A model generated the notes under the pieces. The model was given only the letters and a program-made list of their open reading frames with translations. It had not been told where the DNA came from and searched no databases. Made by a program: the position numbers and the translations under genes. From contig OY987246.1 of NCBI GenBank assembly GCA_963920765.1, positions 4,528,501-4,592,500 of the forward strand: 64,000 nt of DNA. The letters are read 5' to 3'. Every line of letters begins with the position of its first letter. Position 1 is the stretch's first letter. This DNA is from Ulota crispa. Its lineage: Eukaryota > Streptophyta > Bryopsida > Orthotrichales > Orthotrichaceae. Below, in pieces: positions 46,704 to 60,204 of this stretch.

Positions 46704-47819
46704 CTGAATAAACACAACAGAGAATTAATTAGACAATGCCGTTTCTCGTTAGCGAACTAATTGATAACTTCATTAGGCAGCGTAAGAGGAAATGATGGCA
46801 AAATCAAAAGCGACGACTGAAATTTGCAATTGCTTTGGTTGTTGAGTTTAAACAAGCAGGAAGGAAGAAATAACCTCGCCCCTAATAAAATCAATGTTCT
46901 AGAATATGCAGCGCAAAATCGCCGAAAAGGCCAGATGCATAATGTCCTAAATCTGAGAGAATACCGAAGAATCTGCAATCTCTTCGACTCCAAAGAGGTA
47001 TTGGAGATCCATCTCAATTTTCTAAACTAAAATATCTATAAACACTCATGTTTTAAGGATTTCAAAATACCTATTTTGGAAAAGGAACTTGCTGTTTTAA
47101 TTATAATACTCATTGCTATTCTATAGAATCTTTCTAAATGCTATGTATTTCTTATTTTCAAAAATAGTTTTTCTATTTTTGACCAATATGTACGTTGGAG
47201 AACCTTCTAGAACTACAAAAATTGACAGAAAATAGAGGAATGTTTACGAAAACTACAGTAACACAAAGATTATGAAAATTTTGGTTTAAAAAAAAAGTTT
47301 ACTACACATATTATCTCAATTAATGCACCTTGCATTATTAACATTAACTTCTACTAATTCAAGAATAAGAAAACTAGAAAGGCACACAATAATGTAGCTC
47401 ACATTGATTTAATTAAAATCAACATGATTTTGGCTATATTATTTGTACACTATCACAAATATTGTAAGTTATTCAATTGACAATCTTGAAGTGATCTAGA
47501 ACCGAAGGGCAGGTTTCGGAGAAGAATAGTATAATTATGCAGAAACTGGGGATTCCGGTCTATCGTATCTCAGGGCCACGTCGTAGGAGCATCCCAGGGT
47601 AGGCCTAGAATCAGAGTTAAATTTTGTTGCGTAACTATTCAAAGCTTAAACCTGCACAGATAATTACACTATTAAAAGTAAATTATTACCATCATATATA
47701 GCTTTTCCTTGTTAGTAACGTCCTAGCACAGCACATGGAAACAGATATTCAGTGTTCTTATTTTACCAGGCTCCCACTCACAAAAAGAAACTTACAATAA
47801 TGTTAAAAGGATCTTCGAA
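46704..47819. other. Interval between MORC and GRP94 fragments
   Basis: No coding homology recognised on either strand; AT-rich, no clear repeat ends. The junction between the two captured gene pieces must lie here. Confidence 0.4.
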
Positions 47820-49097
47820 GCTCTCAGAACTCAAAGCTACTCTCTCCTTCAAATCTTTGAAAATTGGGTGCTTGGGGTTGATTTCTAGAATCCTTGTACC
47901 GCGCAATCATGTAAGACTGCTTGCTGGGATCAGCCAGAGTTTTGAGCTTGCATGATTTTCTTTCCATATTGGCTGACCACCCGTACTTTGAGGTAACAAC
48001 AACAGCAGGGGTATCTGCCAAAAAAGCGGTTGCTAACCTGCATCAGGGATGCAACAAAATAATTAAGAATCATCCTTGTGGTTCTGTTATCCACTAGTAC
48101 AATGAAACAAACAATAAACAAGTTTCACGATTTTTTGAGTAAGGTTACTCTCCAGCACTGATTTGAAAATTCAGGGTTTAGGGTTTATGTTTCTGCTAAC
48201 ACACGCAACCATTAAGCAGAAGGCAAGAAATCATTTACTACGTCCGATTTCTCTACGAGAATGAAAAAGTAGCTGGTTACAGACAGCTGCAACAAAATGT
48301 AGGAAAAACACCATATTCAATAAATTGGGAAAAAGGATACATTCTGGGGCTTCTAAATTTTGCATTTTTTAGATTATTTGGTGATGTAGAGTGGTTTTTA
48401 TGATGATTTCTTCAAATTCTTACATCAATGATGTAGAATCTTGCATAATTTATCATAAAAAACTCTTTAAATTGCCAAAAAATGCTCACAAATGCAAAAT
48501 TCAGAAGTACCCAAATGAATCAATTTTCCCAAAATTTTCCCAATTTATTAAATAAGGCTCTTCCAAAGAACCTACCTTCACGGACTTCACCATTTTTCGC
48601 CACTAAGCAAATCTTTCCACCACTTGGTAAGCTCCTTATTTAAACGACTCCTTCGTCTCCTTGAACTACTTGACTTTCTCATCTTTGCTTCCAAGCTTAA
48701 GATCATCCTTCGAAGCATTTTGGAAGTTTTTAATCTTCATATTCAGTCTTGAAGTTTTGGGTCAAATACTCATCAACCGCATCTGTCAGATAGATGACCT
48801 GAAAATCCACTACGTGGTCAGTAACATCGAGGAACCTATTAATAGCTGCATCTGTATAAATAACAGGGTCACACCACATTCCAATCGAATATCTAGTAAG
48901 AAATAAATTTCACAATTTGCTGTCAACTCTTACTTCATAGCCCTTCTTCAACAATTTCTCCTCGAAAGGAGACTGCTCATTCAAGCAGTTTAATTCCAGT
49001 TTGAACCAGTGAGAAAGTAGAGTTTGCTTCTGGACTGGTTTCATTCGTGAGGTATACTGATCCAGTGAAGTCAATTTGTCACCAGACTGACTAAGAA
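47820..49097 (-). pseudogene. HSP90-7: GRP94 (ER HSP90) fragment, decayed
   Basis: Three minus-strand exon blocks match the middle-to-C-terminal part of the plant ER chaperone GRP94 (SHEPHERD type). 49097-48934 has KLTSLDQYTSRMKP and SPFEEKLLKKGYEV. 48798-48576 has VIYLTDAVDEYL and, in another frame, NASKDDLKLGSKDEKVK. 48037-about 47820 has ADTPAVVVTSKYGWSANMER then LADPSKQSYM. GT-AG borders are still visible. Damage: a frame change inside block 1, a frameshift and two in-frame stops in block 2 (tag after EKVK and taa after ESFK), and several single-base indels in block 3. The ATPase domain and the ER-retention tail are absent. Confidence 0.85.
48308..48557. mobile_element. Mutator-like MITE, 250 bp
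   Basis: The ends ACACCATATTCAATAAATTG and CCCAATTTATTAAATAAGG are inverted. The central palindrome TTACATCAATGATGTAGAAT is shared with 30215-30456. It begins about 20 bases past the donor site of the second GRP94 block. Confidence 0.7.
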
Positions 49098-49945
49098 CTG
49101 CACACCATTAAGAGAAACAATTTTCTGAAAAGTTAGATGCTTTAGAATGAACCCGGGAATGAAGAAGATGTGAATGAATAAAAAGGATCATTCATTGCCC
49201 TACACCGCTCAAAACAATCATGGTAACCACTGTCTGCAATGCAGATCAGAGTTAAGAGAACGAACGTATTTGAAGAGAATCAGATTACCGCACTTGGAAA
49301 AAATTGCAATCAAAATAAATCATAGAATACCTGTGGAATTCCTTCCATGCCTTTCTTTTCAGACACTTCATCCTTCTTCTCAACATTCTACTACCTAACC
49401 TCTCACGCATGCCTAACTAACTTAAGATAAGCTTCAAAATGGGAAGTGGGAGGAATGAACTAGGCTGTGTAAGCCAATAAGAAATTTCATGAGATACAAA
49501 GAACTGATTAAGCGCCTGTGAAGAATCATTCTTAAGAGCCACTCTGAAGATAACCTCTACTGTAGTTTTCCACATGTGGTCAGAATTTTCACCTGCTTGT
49601 GGCATAACAACAGCAGCATGTTGACCTTCTTAGTCTCCAGCTTTCCAAAACTGCTTGCAATTAGTTCGCATGTGCACAGATTTGTCCCAGGGAGGGTTGA
49701 GGGAAAAAGGGTAGAGCGTGAGCAATGTTTAAATTCCTCAAGAATATCTCACTAAGCGAAACAACTTTTTTTATGATAAAAAAAAAAATCAAAACATTTA
49801 TTTAACAACAACAACAAATAACAAGCCGGAAATACGTACATCCGACCAAAACAACTGCAAAGCAAATATTTTGCTCAACTAAATGCCCACTCATTCTAAC
49901 ACAAAAGAGTAGGTGAACATGAGGAGTTAAAATCTCAAAATCCTC
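49098..49945. other. Interval between GRP94 fragment and mannosidase gene
   Basis: No recognised coding sequence. The part nearest 49945 should include the mannosidase 3' untranslated region. Confidence 0.35.
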
Positions 49946-52900
49946 TCAAAATGGAACTATTCGCTCAGCCACATTCCACCCACTTAGCACAAGTTGTGGA
50001 AGAACGTGAGCTTCAGGTATTTTGAAGGAGATGTCTATGGTGGCACTCTCATAGGGCACTAGAGAAAACCAGTTGTCAGAATAAAAAACTGGAAGGATGC
50101 GTTTGTCCACCTTGGTGGAATTTCCATCACGCACACCAAAACGCAATGCAAAGGCCACCACCGCCCCATCTTGACCACCATCAAGTGCCTACATGACATT
50201 TGACACAACTATTTTAGAATATTATATCCAATAGAGCATTTGTCTACTTTAAAATGAAAAAAGTTTTGAGAAAAAAAGAAGATTAGCCAAATATGCATAA
50301 AAATTTCATGACTACAAAAGCATGAGTAACCAACCTTTTACAAATGAGTATTAATTAAAATCTGGTTTGAGTTAAAATTGTTATTGAAACTTGATTCATA
50401 AAAGAATTTAGATTTCATACAAATTTATAAAATTTGGTCTATTGCATAGAAGCAAGTTGCAAGTAAAATTTTGAAAAAGGTTTATTACATGTAACTATAA
50501 ATATCACTTTTTCATTTTTTTTCATATACTTCAAATTTTTGGAAACATAGTTGTTGTTTTTTAACACTAAGTTTTGAGCTTTAAACAAACACTACATGAG
50601 AGAAATGGATGCAAACACGTTACCTTGATGCCCTTGGGTTTTTCACCATTCTTCACCAAGACCTTAATCTTGTAGGAGCCTTCACTTATGCTTGTAGTGG
50701 TTCTAGTGACAACGTTGATTTTGTTAGACCGATAGGATTGTCCGAGTTGCTTGAAATTCCCTGGGGTAGGATGCAACCAATAGAAGTTGCGAGACTCCAA
50801 AGCATTCTCCAAGTTGGAAAGCTTGAGAAGGAGAAAGTAGACTGGTTGCTTGTTAATGGATGTGAACAAGGGCACGTGCTCAATGATCATGGTTTTCTTT
50901 GCTTCAACGGTAATGCCAGTGGTCTTCTGTGAAAAAACCACTTTTCCATCCACGTCATAAACAAGGGCCTTCACTATTGCGTTTGTCAAGGCGTCCCTTG
51001 TAGTGTTTACCACCTGCAACAATGACAAGAAAAACTAATGGGAAGAAGGAAGAGGTCCAATTTGTCTATTTTTCTATGAAGTTAGAGAATTAATGGCAAG
51101 GAATCATTCATTACAAAAAATATCAAAAACATTGAAAAGTTACTTATTTAAATTTTTATATTAAAATATCAACTTAATAGATGTTTAAATCCAAACAAAA
51201 AATTAATTAATTAATAAGTAAACAAGAAAAATCCATTGTTATAATAAAATTTATTCCAATTTTAAGTTAGTCAATTAACTTATTGATGTTTAATATATTT
51301 CATTTTTATTAACATAGTTAGATAAGTTCAAAAGCTAAAGTTTGGTTGATTCATTTGAAGCATGATTATTTCTTTTGTAGAAATCAATACAATAGTTGTT
51401 TGTGTATAACTATTGGGTCAACTAGGAGTACTATAGTTCATGTTCTCAATCAAATAAAAATAAATATAAAAAAAGGATTCACCTCTATATTGTACGTGAA
51501 AGAGTTGAATTGCACGTGGAGAGGTTCAGCTGCACATCTTATACCAAAGTATGCTCCATTTTGGTCTAAAAGGTGATCATACATTTGGCCACGTAGGCCT
51601 GGCCATGGATTTTGGGTTTTCCATATTAGCACTCCAGTGTAGTGTGTCCACATCCAAGTATTCCACCCTTCAATAAGAGCTCGATATTGAATGTAATTTG
51701 CAAGTTGTGCCTGTAAATTCAAATCAAACAAATCAAAGGAATTAATTACTAAACTAGTCATTAACAAAGCAGCTTAATTCTCCTTGCTTATAAAAGAAAT
51801 CAAACTTAAACAAAAATCATTTAAATTAAAATTAAAAATTTAAGAGTGGCTATAACAAACTCCAAGGGTCAAAAGGTGAAAACCTCTAACTTCACCATGA
51901 ACAACTTCTAGGGTTTAAAGATTAGGAATTACCTTCTCACAAAAATCATCAAGGCTATTGTATTTGCCATATGACTCAATTTGCCCAGGGATGAGGTTTT
52001 GCCCATCGGCATAAGTAATGTACTTATGATACCACCATGTTGCATTAGGATGTTCTCCAGCCAAAGCTTGTGGAGGATCCCATGCTTCAGGGGGCATTGT
52101 AGCTCGAATTGTATCAGCATTGGGAACTCCGACATTTCCAACTTCCGGATTGAACGCATAAGGGTAGTAGTTTTCCATAAAGTACTTCTCTGGGATTTGA
52201 ATTGTATAAGGCCCATCTCGGAACAACCCATCCCCATGGGCAATTCCGCTCCACAATGAACCTTCATTCACCATTCATATGTTACTATTATTACATAATT
52301 ATGCATAATTGTGTATGTAAACAAAATTTTCATAACTTCTATAATAATAAAAAATTTAAACTATGTTTAAAATTTAGGATTTAGGATTAGGATTCTTTTT
52401 AAAAGTAGTGGTGAACTTGGTTTTAGTATTCTAATTAGTTGCTAGGCTTAGACCCCACAAAGCTATTTTAAGATTACAATAGTTTAAAAAAAGAACAAGA
52501 ATTAACAAGAAATTGTATGGTACCTTCAATATAAAGGCGAGTTCCATCTAAGGATTCACTTGGATATCCGACATCCAAAGGAGCAAGGGCAAGAGCGTCT
52601 GTCAAGGCATCATTGAGGTCTTGAGCTGGGTGTTGTTCATTGCCTCCGCACCAAATTGCCAAGCTTGCATGGTTGCGAAGAAGCTTCACGGTGTCAAATG
52701 CACATTTAAGCCAAAGCTCATGGTCAAGAGGCCAATTTGGATCAGAGGGAGGTTGTCCTCGACCATTACAATCACCAGTGATTGTAAATTCTTGCCAAAC
52801 CTACAACAACAAAACATTTAATGCACCTTTTATATTAGATAAAGTTAAAATTTTATTAAAAAAAATCAACATTGTCAAAAAAAAAATTAATTTTACAAAA

Positions 52901-55900
52901 ATGCAACATTGTCAAAAAAAACTTAAATTTTTCAAAACCTATTTGTTTTATACAATGTAATGCATAAAAATTTTGACCTTTTGATATAACAACCAATTAG
53001 TTCCATACACTAAGGCTATAGTTAACAAAATAAAGAAGGTTTGTTTTATATTTTCTTTTTTTTTGAATTTCAATATATCATTTGATTCTATCACACTTTT
53101 TTTTTTATAAGCAATCACAACCATTTAATCAATTGTTAGATACCACACTTCCAAAATTCAAGAACCAAACATGTTAATTACACAAAGTTTACGTATGAAC
53201 TCATTTTTTAGATCAATGTATTTTAATCTTGTCATGAATATTAGTATGTACTATATGTTAGAATAAAATATGAAATATCAACAATTACATATTTAAATTT
53301 ACGATAAAAATATGATTTTTCATATTCAATCAACAATATAAATAATTACATAAGTAGGAACAAATATATAGATTTATGAATCCCACAATATAAATTGTAT
53401 AAGTATAATTTAATTATATAGATATAAATTTTCTTAACATAGATTCTAAGGTTGTTTAATATTAGAAAACTGACATAGACTTTGAAGTTGTTTTATAACT
53501 CTTTTTAATCCTATTGTTGTTGTCAAGCTAAGTATGAATTTATGAGGAATTTATGAATCTTGTTGTATTAATTATAAAATAATAGTTTAATTATGAAATT
53601 TTTTGAAATAGATTTTAAAGTTATCTTATGATTTTTTTTCATAGACTCTAAGGTTGTTTTATGATTATTACTTTTATATTTATTGCCATTGTCAATTTTA
53701 ATTTAAAATCATTTGACAAAATACATATTCAAAAAAAGTTTATGGTACTCACTAGCATGCCATGCTTGTCACAAGCATTATAGAATTCAGGACGTTCAGC
53801 TAAAGCCCCAGCCCATATACGAATCATGTTCATATTCATGGCAGCATGAAAGGCAACTTCAGCATTGTACCGCTCTTCAGAAAGGCGTAGCAAAGCATCT
53901 GAAAGAATATAGTTGCCTCCTCTTATGAAGATTGGTTCTCCATTCACCTCAAATTTCCTTTCAACATCACAAAAAATTAAGTAACATAAGTCCACGTCAC
54001 AAATTGCAAATGATTTCATAATGTCTAACTTAATAGAAAAATACTAGGCATTTTCTTTATCTAAATTTTCTCTAGTCACTATGGAAACATTTGATGTTGG
54101 AACTTGGAAGTTAATTCAATTTAACTCTAACTACAAACACACCCCAAGCCTCCCCTTTGTATTATGAGCAAAGCAATGAGTTTAAGAAGTGGAGTTTATA
54201 TTTATGGGTTTGAAGATTTGTTCCTCTTGTAAATTAATTAAAAAATTAGGTTTTTTTTACTCATTTAAAAAAATCTATAATGAAAATTGTGTTGTTGAAA
54301 TTAAGTGATTGGTTAATACAATCCTAACCATAAATTTCACACTCTCCCACCTCCCCTTTCCTCTAAACAAAGCTATGCAATTTGCTAATTTTTTCATATA
54401 TTCATTTGTTGTAACAATAACAAAACATCAAAGGGTAGAGTGTTTTTAGTTATAAAGTTAACTATGGCTTATTTAGTTTGGTATAGTTTAAAATTAGATT
54501 ATGTTTATTGATAAGTCAAAATCTTACCGCCCTTCAGTAGTAGTGTCCATATAGGAGTGTATATGGCGAAACCCAAACATATGACTCCACGTGTCGGATA
54601 GGCCTTCATGACCCTCAACTTCAACTATAACATCCACTTTGTATAAGGGATGGTCTCCCATGCCATTTGGCCACCATAGTGCTGGTTTCTCAACCAATAT
54701 CTAACAAAAAAATTACAAAAATTAGTAATAAACATAATTACTAGGATGGAAGGCTTCAATTTTGATCATTAAGCTTTATAAATGTAAATATCAAATAACA
54801 AAAATCACTTAAGAAATAACACTTGTTTATTAAAAAGTTATTATATGCACTCTTCATTACGAGAATTTGGAAAAAAATTAATTATGGAAAAAAATATACA
54901 TGTTGTTGTTTTTTTTTCACTTATGGACCTAAAGTTCCAACCTTTAACTTTAAACTAAACATCTAATGGACTAATGTTGGGCTTATAATTGATTTGCAAG
55001 TAAAAATCAAAGAATCATAATCTTTTGTTATTAAAATCAATAATATTTTGGATGGAGCATGCCATTAATATATTACATTAGATAATATCTAAGATTGATA
55101 TAGATGAAATTAAAAAGTAATATTGAATGCAAAACTATCAAAATTGTTATCAAAAACCAGATAAAAAACCATATAGTATTGTTAGCGACTCCTAATACAT
55201 CTTAAATTTAATGTGTATTTTAAAAGTATGAGGTTACATACCGGAGGTAGTGAGTATTTGAGCGTAGTATTAGCATCAATAGGAACCACTTGTGTTGCAG
55301 AGATGGTTCCATTTGATTTTTCTCCTTCCAAAGTAAGGAAAACCTTGATTGTTATGTTGGTAGCAACAGCAGCAGTGTTGATCAACTCTGTTGTAAGCCA
55401 TAAGTTTGCCCATGTGAATGTTGAAACTGGGAATGTTGCCACAAGGTGGGGATCCAATAACCTCACACTCTGTTTTTGCAAAATAATCAACACCAAAAAA
55501 ATGTTATTAAACATCCACATTAATAAGTGTGGATTGTTTGTTAGTCACATAAAATTCAAAATTATTTATTAACATGAAAATTTTATATTAGAGAGGGGAT
55601 ATGGAGATGAAGAGTGAGAAGAAAAGGGAAGGTGAAAATGGAGGGTAAAAAGAGGAACAAGTTAAACAAGACAAAGAACAAAAGAAGAGAAGAAAAAATA
55701 TGTGAGGCAAAGTAGCAAATTGTTCACAAGGTAGACTTGTATAAATTAAAACACAAAGATATCAATAAGAATAGGTAATGACAATTGATAAAACAAATTA
55801 AATCAAGCCTTTAAAAGCAAGTTGTGAAAGACTTTTTATTGTTTGGTGTTTTGTATGACATTATTTGATTTTAGATGGGAGAGAATGGGAAGAAAAGATA

Positions 55901-58900
55901 CCCCAGTTTGAAAAATGGTAACTTTATCCCAAATGCCAGTGTTCCTATCCCTGTAAAATAATCCAAAATAAAACAATGTATGTTATGAATATATCTATGA
56001 CCAAAAAAAGTGGGGAAAACACATTATTAAAAACTAAAATCTTGCAAATAGTCGCAAAATAATTAAGAAGAACTGCGTAAATAGACTCTTATGTTCATAA
56101 ATAACTATATGCATTTATGTTTTAGTATGTAAAAAGAAATGTTAGGTTTATCAAATATTTATATAAGTCAATGAAAAAGAACTCATATCTTGTTTTCTAT
56201 GCTATGCAAAAAAAATTAAATTAATTCAAAAGCTTAAACTCCATAACTCTTATGAATGTTTGATATTTTGAGTTTAATTGGTATTTTCATGCTTTTCCTA
56301 TTTTATGTGTATTTTTACTCTAAAATCTAAATTGCACTTATTGATGTAAACAAATATGACAGACTATTAACCAACAAATATAGGTATTAAAGCATCCACA
56401 TGAAATGTTACTTACCTGATTGCAACAATCCAATCCCATCCTTCAACATATTGGGTCGCACAATCCTTTCCAATCTACAATCATCCCAATAATTCCAAAA
56501 CAATTTCAAGCCAAAGTCAATCATCTACTTCAAGCTTAAATAATAATATAACAATGATAACCCTTTAATCCTTTATGTATAAGCTTAACAATAAGTTTGT
56601 TTAAAATCAATGTCATATATTTAAAGTCAAAAAGTGAGAAATTGTTAACTCTTGTAATTGTAATATTTTAATTATGTCAAAGTATTTTTAATTTCAATAT
56701 TTATGACTAAAACAACTCATTATATCAAGTTCTATATGCACCTAAGTAACGGATGGTGTTTAAAATTATTTAATGACCATTAGAAACATCGATGGATCCA
56801 AACATTTATGAAGTATTGTTGTTAGTATAATGATGACTAGGAAGCTAGGATTGCAAACAAATCTATTTTTGATATTGGAAATAGTTATTCACCTTAGATT
56901 TTTTTTAAATTTAGTCAAGTTATTGTATTTGAAATGTTTGAAGAAAATATGAAATATATTGTACAAAAGCAAAAGTTTAAAGCTTACATCATGATCTCCT
57001 CCTTGGCCTCCTTCAATTGGAATATGACCAGGATGATCAACAGGATGAACGAGCACTGCTAAGAGGTTTTCCCCTTGAGGAATAATCCAATCGGTGATGT
57101 CTAGAGTGTGTCGCAAAAACATGCCTTTGGAAAGTACCTCCTTGTGGCCATTCACAAAGACCTCCGCTTGATAGTTGATTCCTCGAAAATGTAACCAAAG
57201 TTTATCACCTTTGGCCTGACACACCAATTTCACAATATAATATTTAGTACATTTTTTGAAAATATGAGGTATCTTGCATATGCTAATAAATGGACAATCA
57301 CACTTTACATGTTTTGATTTGAACCCAATACACTAAAAACCAAAACAAGTGTCTGACAAGTCATTGGCTTGTGTTTGATATGTGACCAGTCAATTACATT
57401 TATACAATATTTTTTCTCCTTTGTGTTGCAAAAAGTGGTTTAGAAAATATTTATTATAAATTGTAAAATATCAAATCCAAATAATAAGGAACATGATATG
57501 TAACACATGTTTAACTTATGACAAATAATACACTTTTGTAGTGTTAATACTATGATATGAATTATTCTCTTGTAAATACTATATTAATTTAGTAATTGAC
57601 TAGTATGAAATTAATTTCACAACTTTAAAAAATAATAAAATAAAATAAAATTATAGAACTAGAAAACCAAGATATTCAGCTTGCTTTCAATATTAGCAGA
57701 CAATATTCAGTTTTTTTTTTATAAACGTAAAGACTAAACTTAATCAATTTGACAAGCTAAACTTGGTAAAGAAATTATATAAAGTAAATTGAGTTTTTAT
57801 TTTAATCAAAGCAATATACTATGAATGAGACTATTTGACAAATAAACAAGAATGTTGACTTTTAGAAAAAATTGGTTATTTTCTCCTAAGTACAATTAGT
57901 TGCAAAACTAAATATTCTTAAAAAACCTAACTTCATAAGTCTCTTTCCACCCAATTTTTCCTTGTACGGTATAATAATTATGGCATTAAAATCATGATTG
58001 GTTGACTTGACCCTAGCCACAAACACACTCAACAATTCCCCCATCTCTTATAAACAAACCTACCAATTTTTATAAGCAAAATTTCTACTAGTAAGACTTG
58101 CAATCTTTTTCATGTTAGCAACCAACCTAACACATCAAACACCTATAACTCATGATTTTTATTGACAAATAAAATAACACAAGCATAAATAAAATAAAAT
58201 AAAATATACATAAACACAAATAAACTCAAACATAAATATTGTTAAAATTACAATTAAAAACAAAAAACTTACCAAAACTGGTGTCTTGAAGCTATTTTGA
58301 AACCAATATGTATAATACTCTCTACCCACATCTCCAATGTCAGGTATGCTTTCATTGTTAAGGCCATAGAGTGGATCAGAGATGAGGTTGTTGCTTAGTA
58401 AAGTTGTCAAAATCCTGCGAACAAAAATAATACATACCAATATTTGTTTATTTCTTAAAATTGGGAATAGAAAGAAAGAAGACATAATAGCAACATATGT
58501 ATAAACAAACAAATGAATAAATAAAACTTGATGAAGTTTGAAATTTAAGAAGTGGATTGTTTCAATTACTTACGTGCCAGGAACAACCCCCTTGATCCAT
58601 TGATTGCTCTGTTCCAACGTTGAAATATTCTTGTTGGTGGTAAGTTGTTCTCCTCCTTGAAGAACATCTGACGCTTTTGCCGCTCTCCATCCATCATGAA
58701 GATTTATCGCCTATAATCAATAAGGAACACAAATTAACAATCTGTTTGTTGAATCATATTTTTATTTATACCCGCATCCCAATGTACATGAATACATGTT
58801 TTAAACAAAACTTTAAACAAAAACAAAGGCTACATAAATTCAAATTCATCATCTGATAGCTCCTTATTCATATACCATCTCAACAAATGAATTAATAATT

Positions 58901-59027
58901 AAATAATAATGGTATAGCTAAATGTGAGATTTTGTGTAACAACTCAAAATCATGAAATTACGTGATCCAGCAGAGTATTTTAATTTTAAAAGATCACCTT
59001 GAGCCGAGAGGTTGATGAAGAGTCCAT
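49946..59027 (-). CDS. EBM: Mannosylglycoprotein endo-beta-mannosidase, GH2
   Basis: Fourteen exons join in frame to 905 residues: 59027-58998, 58710-58574, 58414-58273, 57215-56988, 56474-56416, 55950-55902, 55469-55242, 54700-54528, 53957-53753, 52800-52524, 52261-51933, 51710-51483, 51013-50624 and 50188-49946. All introns are GT-AG. Plant EBM cleaves the Man-beta-1,4-GlcNAc bond of N-glycans during glycoprotein breakdown. Domains: N-terminal sugar-binding fold ([37 protein letters not shown]), then the immunoglobulin-like part ([18 protein letters not shown]). The barrel follows, with [35 protein letters not shown], the acid/base Glu in [11 protein letters not shown], the likely nucleophile Glu in [16 protein letters not shown] and [18 protein letters not shown]-terminal beta domains complete it. 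It is slightly shorter than the Arabidopsis protein (about 940). No signal peptide is visible, fitting a vacuolar or non-classical route. Intact. Confidence 0.93.
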
Positions 59028-59775
59028 GCTGCAAATCTGAACCTGTCACAAAACCACCGTCAATAAGTTAGTCAAGATTACATTCCTCTTCAGAAGCTGA
59101 AAGACAGATTGATAGCTGATGAAGATGACAGCGTTCAGTCGACAGAACCTTACTAAAAAATACATACAAAATCAATTATTGAAGGGAGTATGAGAACTAC
59201 CAGTAAATCAACAAGAATCTCAAGTTCAAACCACTACGACAAATAAATCTCAATGCAAAAGCATCCTAAATGTGATATTTGTATGTATTCTTCATTGCTG
59301 ACGTGAGAAATAATCAAACTTGATGTGGACCAAACTTATCAATAAATGTTTTGAACTTGTGGCTACGCTACAAGAGATTTTGTCCTTATATTATTGGTTG
59401 ACTTTTTGAGTAAAGTACAAGTTTCCTTTAGATAACTTATCTAAATACAAAATGCCATACCTTGTGGTCCAAAAAGCTAAAAAAAAGACTTCTTGTACAA
59501 AATAGTACAAACATAAATTTTAGAATCAACAATGATGACAAACAAAGTGGTTTAAAAAGAAAGCTATAGTATGTATCACATGTATTGTTTCTTATTCAAT
59601 TGATTTATTATCAAATTTTTATTTTGCCAAAAAAAAAAAAATGATTTCTAACATTTTAGAGTGATTTGTACAACACCTTTCCTATGTGCATTGAAATACA
59701 AAAAACAAGGACATAAAAAAAGCATGTTTGATGGGTTGTCTTACCTTGAAATAACGTGAAGAGAAGAGAGAAAAA
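59028..59775 (-). promoter_or_regulatory. EBM 5' UTR with a non-coding first exon
   Basis: On minus, TTTCAAG|GTAAGAC at 59745 forms a good donor, and TGTGACAG|GTTCAG ends at 59042, 15 bases before the ATG. Together they suggest a leader exon of roughly 30 bases (59775-59745) and a 5' UTR intron of about 700 bases. The leader is pyrimidine-rich (TTTTTTCTCTCTTCTCTTC). Confidence 0.5.
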
Positions 59776-59792
59776 AAACATAACATGTATGA

Positions 59793-59803
59793 GAATTTAT
59801 AGA
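59793..59803 (-). promoter_or_regulatory. TATA box of EBM
   Basis: TCTATAAATTC on minus, about 25-30 bases upstream of the presumed leader exon. Position and sequence fit a canonical plant TATA box. Confidence 0.55.
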
Positions 59804-59850
59804 GGCTCATGCATGCTCCTCAATAAGATAAGATTTTTTTTTAGAGTCTC

Positions 59851-60204
59851 AGTGATCTTTGAGTTGTACTTCAATAAAAAATCTACTATATTTAATTGCG
59901 TCTTAAAGTAGCAATAAACCATTAGTCAACTAATTGTTTGTATCTTGAAATAAACCAATAATTTGATGTGGAAGATGATTGCAAGTAAAGTCCACTTCCC
60001 TTTTTAAACTATTGCTTTGTTAGTCTTAGTGATCTTCGAGTTGTACTTCAATCAAAAAGCTAATTTGTTTAATTGCGTTTAAAAGTATCAATTAACCATT
60101 TGTCAACTAAATGTTTGTTTCTTGAAATAATTGAATTGATGTGGAAGATGATTGCAAGTAAAGTCCACTTCCATCTTTAAACAATTATTTTGTCAAATGC
60201 AATT
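59851..60204. repeat. ~177-bp tandem duplication upstream of EBM
   Basis: Unit 1 (59851-60027) and unit 2 (60028-60204) share AGTGATCTTYGAGTTGTAC, TTAATTGCGTYTWAAAGTA and a block around GATGTGGAAGATGATTGCA and AAGTAAAGTCCACTTCC. It lies just upstream of the TATA box, so any control sites in it are present twice. Confidence 0.8.

Noticed and set aside
58159..58512. A separate membrane protein from a 117-codon minus-strand frame
   Set aside because: The middle is mannosidase exon 3 ([10 protein letters not shown]). The hydrophobic stretches on each side are translated T-rich introns.
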